From contig NC_045444.1 of assembly GCF_002776525.5 (NCBI RefSeq), positions 28,492,702 to 28,556,701 of the forward strand: a DNA stretch of 64,000 nt, given 5' to 3'. The notes under the pieces are model-generated. The model saw only the letters and a list, made by a program, of their open reading frames with translations. It was not told where the DNA came from and did no database searches. The stretch comes from Piliocolobus tephrosceles (Eukaryota; Chordata; Mammalia; Primates; Cercopithecidae). Positions 59,145 through 64,000 of this stretch are shown piece after piece; within the stretch, counting starts at the first letter, position 1; every line of letters begins with the position of its first letter. Made by a program: the position numbers and the translations under genes.

Positions 59145-60236
59145 TACCCGGGGCTCTGTGAGGGTGATGGCATGGGCTAGTGCTTGCCCCGGGCACCCTC
59201 AGGCCTGCTGCTGGATCATCTGGTTCGTGGCTTCAGACTCAGAGAAGCTTCATCCCCTGGGGCAGTGGGCTTTCCAGCGATTCCCTTGACATAAGGGGCT
59301 TGGATGAGGGGGCAGCTTATTTCTCTTTGGACAATCTTTTTTAAAGTGTCTTTGTAGACCGCACTGGAAGCAAGTCCTATTAGGCTTTCAGTTTGCCCAG
59401 CGTTTTCCTTTTCCAGAGTCTCCAAAGTCTGCTTGCCTGATGGCCATGACTAAAGTGGTGGCCTTTTTTTTTTTTTTTTTTTTAATCTCGTTTTTCCTGT
59501 TCCACCTGCTCCTCCTGATCTCTATTATAAAAAACCGAAGTTGTCAAGTTCAAAAGGGTTTACTAAGTTTTGCTTCAGGCATAAGGTGGACTTTGGAAGT
59601 TTTTCTCTAGTCTGCAGCTGACTGACTGATAAACTTATCCTTTAAGATTAGTTGGCCTTTAATAGAGTCAGTTGACAGGAAGGTATGCTTCCTCAATGCC
59701 TCCCTTAGTCTCTCCAGAAAGGTAGTAGGATTTTCTTTCTTTCCCTGTGTTATAGTGGACATCATTGAATAATTCGTAGGCTTTTTCCTAGTTTTCCTTA
59801 GTTCTTCTAGCACGCAAGTTAGCAAATGTCTGCAGCAGCAATCTACATGTTCTAATTCTGTGTTCCATTGAGGATTTACAGTGGGAACTGCCTGCTGGAC
59901 TGTGGGGAATTGTTCTCTTTCCTCTGTTGTCATCCTATCATTGACCTGACTGAGATACTAGAGATCAGCAGACTTTCGGGCTGCAGTTATGGCGGCACAT
60001 TTTTCATTTGGGGTTAGTGTTTGATCTAGCAGTAACATGGTATCTCTCCATGTCAGATCAAAGGATTATCCTAACCCTTGTAAAATATCAATATAGCCAT
60101 TAGGGTTATTTGACAATTTACCTAGGTCTATTTCAATTTGCTTTAGGTCTGATAGGGAGAAAGGTACATACACTTTGGGCCGAATATTCCAGAATACATC
60201 TTAGGGGCGTTTTCGTCTCTGGGGAACGTTTCCCAT
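59145..60236 (-). pseudogene. Inner HERV-W gag (broken)
   Basis: An ATG at 60236 starts MGN (a myristoylation-type start), but the frame stops after 11 codons. Capsid sequence follows almost at once (near 60172), suggesting that most of the matrix-like region is lost. Capsid is interrupted by TAA (60066-60068) and TAG (59958-59960), then open at 59607-59933 with the major-homology-like stretch (QGKKENPTTFLERLREALR). A CCHC zinc knuckle (C-x2-C-x4-H-x4-C) spans 59332-59373. A T run of about 23 bases (59463-59485) has grown between capsid and nucleocapsid. Confidence 0.9.
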
Positions 60237-62122
60237 CTGAAAAGAAAAATCATAGGAATGTCAGCACCCCTAGTCATTTTTCCACGAGCTTTCATCCTAG
60301 AGCATCCTCTATGGTCCTAATGCTTCTTTCCAGAGTGCATAACCACCCATGGACCTCTGCTTATCGAATTAGTTACGCTTACCGATGTAGCAGTCCTGCA
60401 CCTGTTTTCCCGCCCTTCTTGACCACAAAGAAAGGGGTCCCAGGCTGCTGGATGCTAGTGGTCCTTTACCAGAGGGCCCGACATTGCCTTTGTGCTTAGA
60501 GGTGAATTACAGAGCTGGGCTGGGTTCCTGAGTATTTTATAATAGTCCAGCTGCCCCATTAAGATGTATTCCTATAAACAACAGTTCTTATGCAAGTTCA
60601 TTTTAGAGAGTGTCTAGGTAACTTTTTGAGTCAGGATTGAGAGAGAGTCTTTTTGATTCTGTAAGTACGCTAAGGCTTGACTGAGTGCAAACAGGTTGTA
60701 CTTTTGAGCAGACAAATTATTAGGCAATTTTTCTAACTACTTCCACAAGAGTCTCCCTATCAATTACTGAATACCCATTGTGGGGTTTTTTTTTCCCCTT
60801 AATTACCTGGGAGGAACCATCTATCCTTCTGTCCTGAAGGGACTTCCTCCTAGGTCTGGTTGAACCTTTGTATGGTAATTAAGATTTAAATATCTTGTAA
60901 GGAAATGTGCTGGGTTAAGGGAATTGTTAGTGATTAGTGTTAAATCACCTTTTTAACAGAATAACCCCATTCTTTAAGATTTTTGAGGTAGTAAGCTACC
61001 TTTTTGCTTTTTACTTAGAATAATTCTGAACTGGTCAGGTGTGTTTACAATGAGGTTTCCTTTAAAAGTTATTTTTTTACTTTCTTCTGTTAGCAAAGCA
61101 GTTGCTGCTACAGATTGAATGCATTTGGGAAATCTGTGGATTCCTGAGTTGAGGATGTTTGATTGGAAAACTTCTGGTTGTTAGTGGGCTCAGTTTTTTC
61201 AGGCTACGCCCTTGTTCACACTGACAACAAGGTAGTATTGAAGTGTTATAGGGTCATGGAGAAGACCTTCAATTATTAATTACAGGTTTTAAATTTACCC
61301 TGGCTTTTAAAAGAATAGGGCACTTTTTTTTTTTTTTTTTTTTTTACCACTTTTATTTTTCTCTTTCTTTCTCTTTTTAACTTCCTCTTTGTCTCTCTCT
61401 GTTTCTCTCCCCTCTGTCCTCTCTCTCTTTTCTCCTAGCCCTTTACAAACTTGGGGCCCTGGCAAGGGTGGTGGGAATGTGTCCCACATAACTGCCCATG
61501 TCAAGAGCTATATGCCTAAATTGGGAGGGACACCAAGGACAAGATTTTCTGGGTTCAGAGCCTAGTGGCCTAAGGACGCAGAGTAGAGCTTCCTTAGATC
61601 CCTTAGGAGATACAACTTGCTGGAGGAAAGGAAAGTCTGAACGATTAGTACCTAGGAGGCAGGGATCAGAGGAAGTAGATGTAGAGGTAAGGAAAATTTG
61701 GGGGCTACACTTTCAAGAAAGTCGTGGTCGGGACCCAGGAGGTATGGGTCAGAAGGAAAGGTAGGGGCACATGCATGGGTGACTGTTGAATAGAGACTTC
61801 TGGCTGCACCATGATCTGCACCGGCTAACACCAGGAGTTCGGGACGACAGCTTTCTGCCTCTAGTCGGCCCTTGGCTTCCCCAGGAAAATTGAAAATGGA
61901 AGCCGGTTCCAGGCAGACCAATGTTCCCAACCTAGAAGGATTAGGGGTTGTTAGAAAGCCCTGGCCCAGACAGCCTCACACCTGAGTCTTGAAGTCCAGC
62001 AACCACGCAAATCGTTTTTAACTGGGAGACAGGTGCCCAGTATTTTCCTCCAATTCTAAGGAAAAATAGGACAGAATAGAAAGCGAAAGTAGTCCAATAT
62101 TACTCACCGCTTTGGAGGTCCC
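60237..62122 (-). mobile_element. Inner HERV-W 5' leader
   Basis: About 1.9 kb between the primer-binding site and gag, the long leader expected of HERV-W. It includes a pyrimidine-rich tract (61321-61440 on the plus strand). The open frames on either strand here (for example 60110-60499 plus) are incidental. Confidence 0.8.
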
Positions 62123-62140
62123 TTTCATGGTCCACCAAAA
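62123..62140 (-). other. Degenerate primer-binding site
   Basis: Directly next to the LTR end, the minus strand reads tttggtggaccatgaaaggg. This is close to the TGGCGACCACGAAGGGAC type site (3' end of an arginine tRNA) with two insertions and two C-to-T changes. The tRNA assignment is from memory and uncertain. Confidence 0.5.
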
Positions 62141-63469
62141 TGTTACCGGGGGTCCTTTCTCCCAGAGCTCCCAAGATGGTGGTGGACTGCTTCCAAGATA
62201 GCAGCAAGCCTCTTGTTCCCTGACCTGGGGTTCTTGGCCTCATGGATTCCAAGGAATGGAGTTTTGGGCCATGTGGTGAGTGTTATACCTCTATTAGAAG
62301 CCATGGGTCACAGAAGAAAACCAGTGACTAGTGTTCAGCTCAATTAGGATGAACCCAGATACTTAGTCGTGCAGGAACAATGGCAAGACTTTAACCCAAT
62401 CTGGAGTGGCAATGGGTGCCTCACTAGATCAGAAGCACAGCGGACACCCTACCGGATCCAGAGGGGTGGAAGTCAGTGGCGGGTCTCCAATGGCAGCAAA
62501 CAGCAGTGGTGGACAGCGAGCGAAAGCTCAGCTCGAGCCATAACAAACATGGACCAGAAGAGTGTGCAGTTGCAAGATTTAATGAAGTGCAAACAGAGCT
62601 CCCATACAAAGGGAGGGGACTCAAAGAGGGTTGCCATTGCTCACTCAAATGCCTGGGTTTGTATCCTGATCATTGTCCCGCCCCCTGTGCTCTCAGGCAA
62701 TAGATGATTGGCTATTTCTTTACCTACTGTTTTTGCCTAGTTAGCATTTTAGTGAGCTCTCTTAACTATGTTATGCCCAGACCGTTTGTTCCCCAAAGAA
62801 GACCATCAGAGTCCAGAGTCAAAGCCAAGCGGCAAGGATCTTTACTGCAAGTTCGAACTTGGTCCCTCCATTCCACAGCATACAAGAGGTCCCCGAACGA
62901 TGCATGTGCTTGCTTTTTATAGCCCGATGTAAACAGGTTATAGAGGAACAATGGAATTCTTTTGGTTACAGCATTACAATTGGTTAACATTTTAAGTTAT
63001 ACCTTTAGCAGTTTTCTATTGGTTCCCGCGCTTTCAGTAAAGCCGTAAACGGTTGTAAGCTTATTGGGGGTCTCTCCAGTTGGTGTTTTTCCAAAGTTGA
63101 GATATGTGGTGTGTTTGTACTGGGCCCAGGAAGTTGAGATATATGGTGTGTTTGTACTGGGCCCAGGAAGCTGAGATATATGGAGTGTTTGTACTGGGCC
63201 CAGGAAGTTGAGATATATGGAGGAATGTGTTTGTACTGGGCCCAGGGCTGAGGAATGTGTGAATTGTGTGAATGTGTTTGTGTTGGGCCCAGGAAGTTGA
63301 GATATATGTTTGTACTGGGCCCAGGGCTGAGGAATGTGTTTCAACTACCTGATTGGTCGAGTGTGAGTTAAGTTGCAAACCCCATGTTTAAAGGTAGATG
63401 CAGTCACCTTCCCATTTAAGCTTAGGGATTGTTAGTTGGCCTAGAAAATCCAGCTAGTCCTGTCTCTCA
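62141..63469 (-). repeat. 5' LTR of the inner HERV-W provirus, split by another LTR
   Basis: Halves at 62141-62764 and 63348-63469 join to one LTR17. The interruption at 62765-63347 is a separate LTR with its target duplication. The outer flank AAAG (63470-63473) matches 55516-55519. ATTAAA is intact. Confidence 0.95.
62769..63343 (-). repeat. Solo gammaretrovirus-type LTR inserted in the HERV-W LTR, TSD ACTA
   Basis: A 575-bp segment begins TGTTATGCC and ends GTGTTTCA on the plus strand (TG...CA), with ACTA at 62765-62768 and 63344-63347. Read on the minus strand it has U3 with five to six imperfect tandem copies built on 'ctgggcccagtacaaaca', CCAAT boxes (near 62970 and 63019), a TATA box (gctataaaaagc, near 62918), an AGTAAA poly(A)-like hexamer near 62841, and U5 ending CATAACA. 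The 4-bp duplication and layout fit class I (gamma-like) ERVs. I cannot name the family. Open frames across it come from the repeats. Confidence 0.85.
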
Positions 63470-64000
63470 AAAGGTCTGGTGAAGGTTCCAAGTAATTTCC
63501 ATTGGTTAGCTGCTGGCAAAAGTATTTTTCCTTCTTTGGTGGCTAGCTATCCTGAGGGGAGGAAACTATGTCCTCATGAGGTTCCCCATTCTATTTCTTC
63601 TGCTGAGTACTGGGGCTTGGTTTCCCGGAGGCGATTGCCCCATACCAGGGGTCCTTCTATAAGCATTTCTAATGGAGAGTCCCACCTTGTAGCTCTTTTG
63701 GCTTCAATATCTGCTTGGTGGTTCCCTTCTATTTCCCTTTTCTTTCCTTTCTGATGACCCCGGCAGTGTAAGACTGCCACCTCTTTAGGTTTCTGTACGA
63801 TCAATAATAATTTCCTAATGGCTTCCTGATGTTTGATAGGTGTTCTCTTGGAAGTAGGAATTCCCTTTCTCTCCATATTGCTGCATGGGCATGGAGGACT
63901 AGGTAAGCATACTTAGAGTCTGTATATATATTTACCCATTTTCCTCCTCCTAATTCTAGTGTATAATGGTCCCTGCTTTTGCTAGGATGTCTCTCCCTAG
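63470..64000 (-). pseudogene. Outer HERV-W pol, continuing out of the window
   Basis: Continuation of the provirus interrupted at 55519: integrase start, then RNase H with HCRGHQKG and GNHQAD (open frame 63574-63876). Near 63958 the sequence jumps from RNase H to protease coding sequence ('gtgtataatggtccctgc', equal to 58877 in the inner copy). About 1.7 kb of RT/RNase H is therefore deleted. The 5' part and 5' LTR lie beyond position 64000. Confidence 0.9.

Noticed and set aside
62997..63378. Repetitive open frames with LPGPxTNT units
   Set aside because: They are readings of the tandem U3 repeats in the solo LTR, in two frames at once, so not coding.
54235..64000. Tandem provirus array produced by LTR-LTR recombination
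   Set aside because: LTR edges join integrase sequence directly with a matching AAAG on both sides and no primer-binding or polypurine tract at those joins, which fits nested insertion better.

Overview
This is primate genomic DNA, and probably from an Old World monkey. About thirty Alu copies are scattered over both strands. The youngest (21-326, 33258-33560) carry variants I associate with the cercopithecoid AluYR/YRa lineage: a CAAGCC box, the segment 'gagatctggccactgcactcc', and 'ctcgcccggctagtt' on the other strand. That species call rests on remembered Alu diagnostics and is an inference.

The only functional protein-coding sequence I can support is the first coding exon of KYNU (kynureninase), plus strand, exon 41592-41779 with the start codon at 41611. 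It has a clean acceptor and donor and encodes 56 residues of the N-terminus. I did not find the non-coding first exon or the next coding exon. The right third of the window (41780-64000) is therefore KYNU intron 2, and the left part is intron 1 and/or upstream intergenic DNA.

Layout. 1-12395: AT-rich DNA with Alus, an L1 3' end, a Tigger/MER2 DNA transposon, an ERVL-type LTR, and a 768-bp solo HERV-W LTR (LTR17) flanked by the 4-bp duplication TCTA. 12396-16842: an intronless, disabled copy of RRN3 (Pol I initiation factor TIF-IA), later hit by two Alus. 16843-41591: Alus, a MaLR LTR, an ERV1 LTR with leader, a probable unnamed LTR (31671-32330), an L2 split by a younger L1PA, and long stretches with no recognisable content. 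41592-41779: KYNU exon. 43100-53900: intronic Alus and old L1s.

54235-64000 is the most notable region, a three-layer nest of retroviruses antisense to KYNU. An outer HERV-W provirus (3' LTR 54235-55080; internal parts 55081-55519 and 63470-64000) was interrupted in its integrase region by a second HERV-W provirus (55520-63469), with the 4-bp duplication AAAG on both sides. The 5' LTR of the inner provirus was then interrupted by a 575-bp gammaretrovirus-type solo LTR (62769-63343) flanked by ACTA. Both HERV-W copies carry the same deletion, which joins the integrase zinc-binding region directly to the env tail. They therefore look like descendants of one env-deleted source. All viral frames are broken. 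In the inner copy, the protease frame with its D-T-G-A motif is open, while the RT site reads Y-M-D-N and the first RNase H aspartate is Asn.

I see no tRNA or rRNA gene, CRISPR array, operon or bacterial feature.
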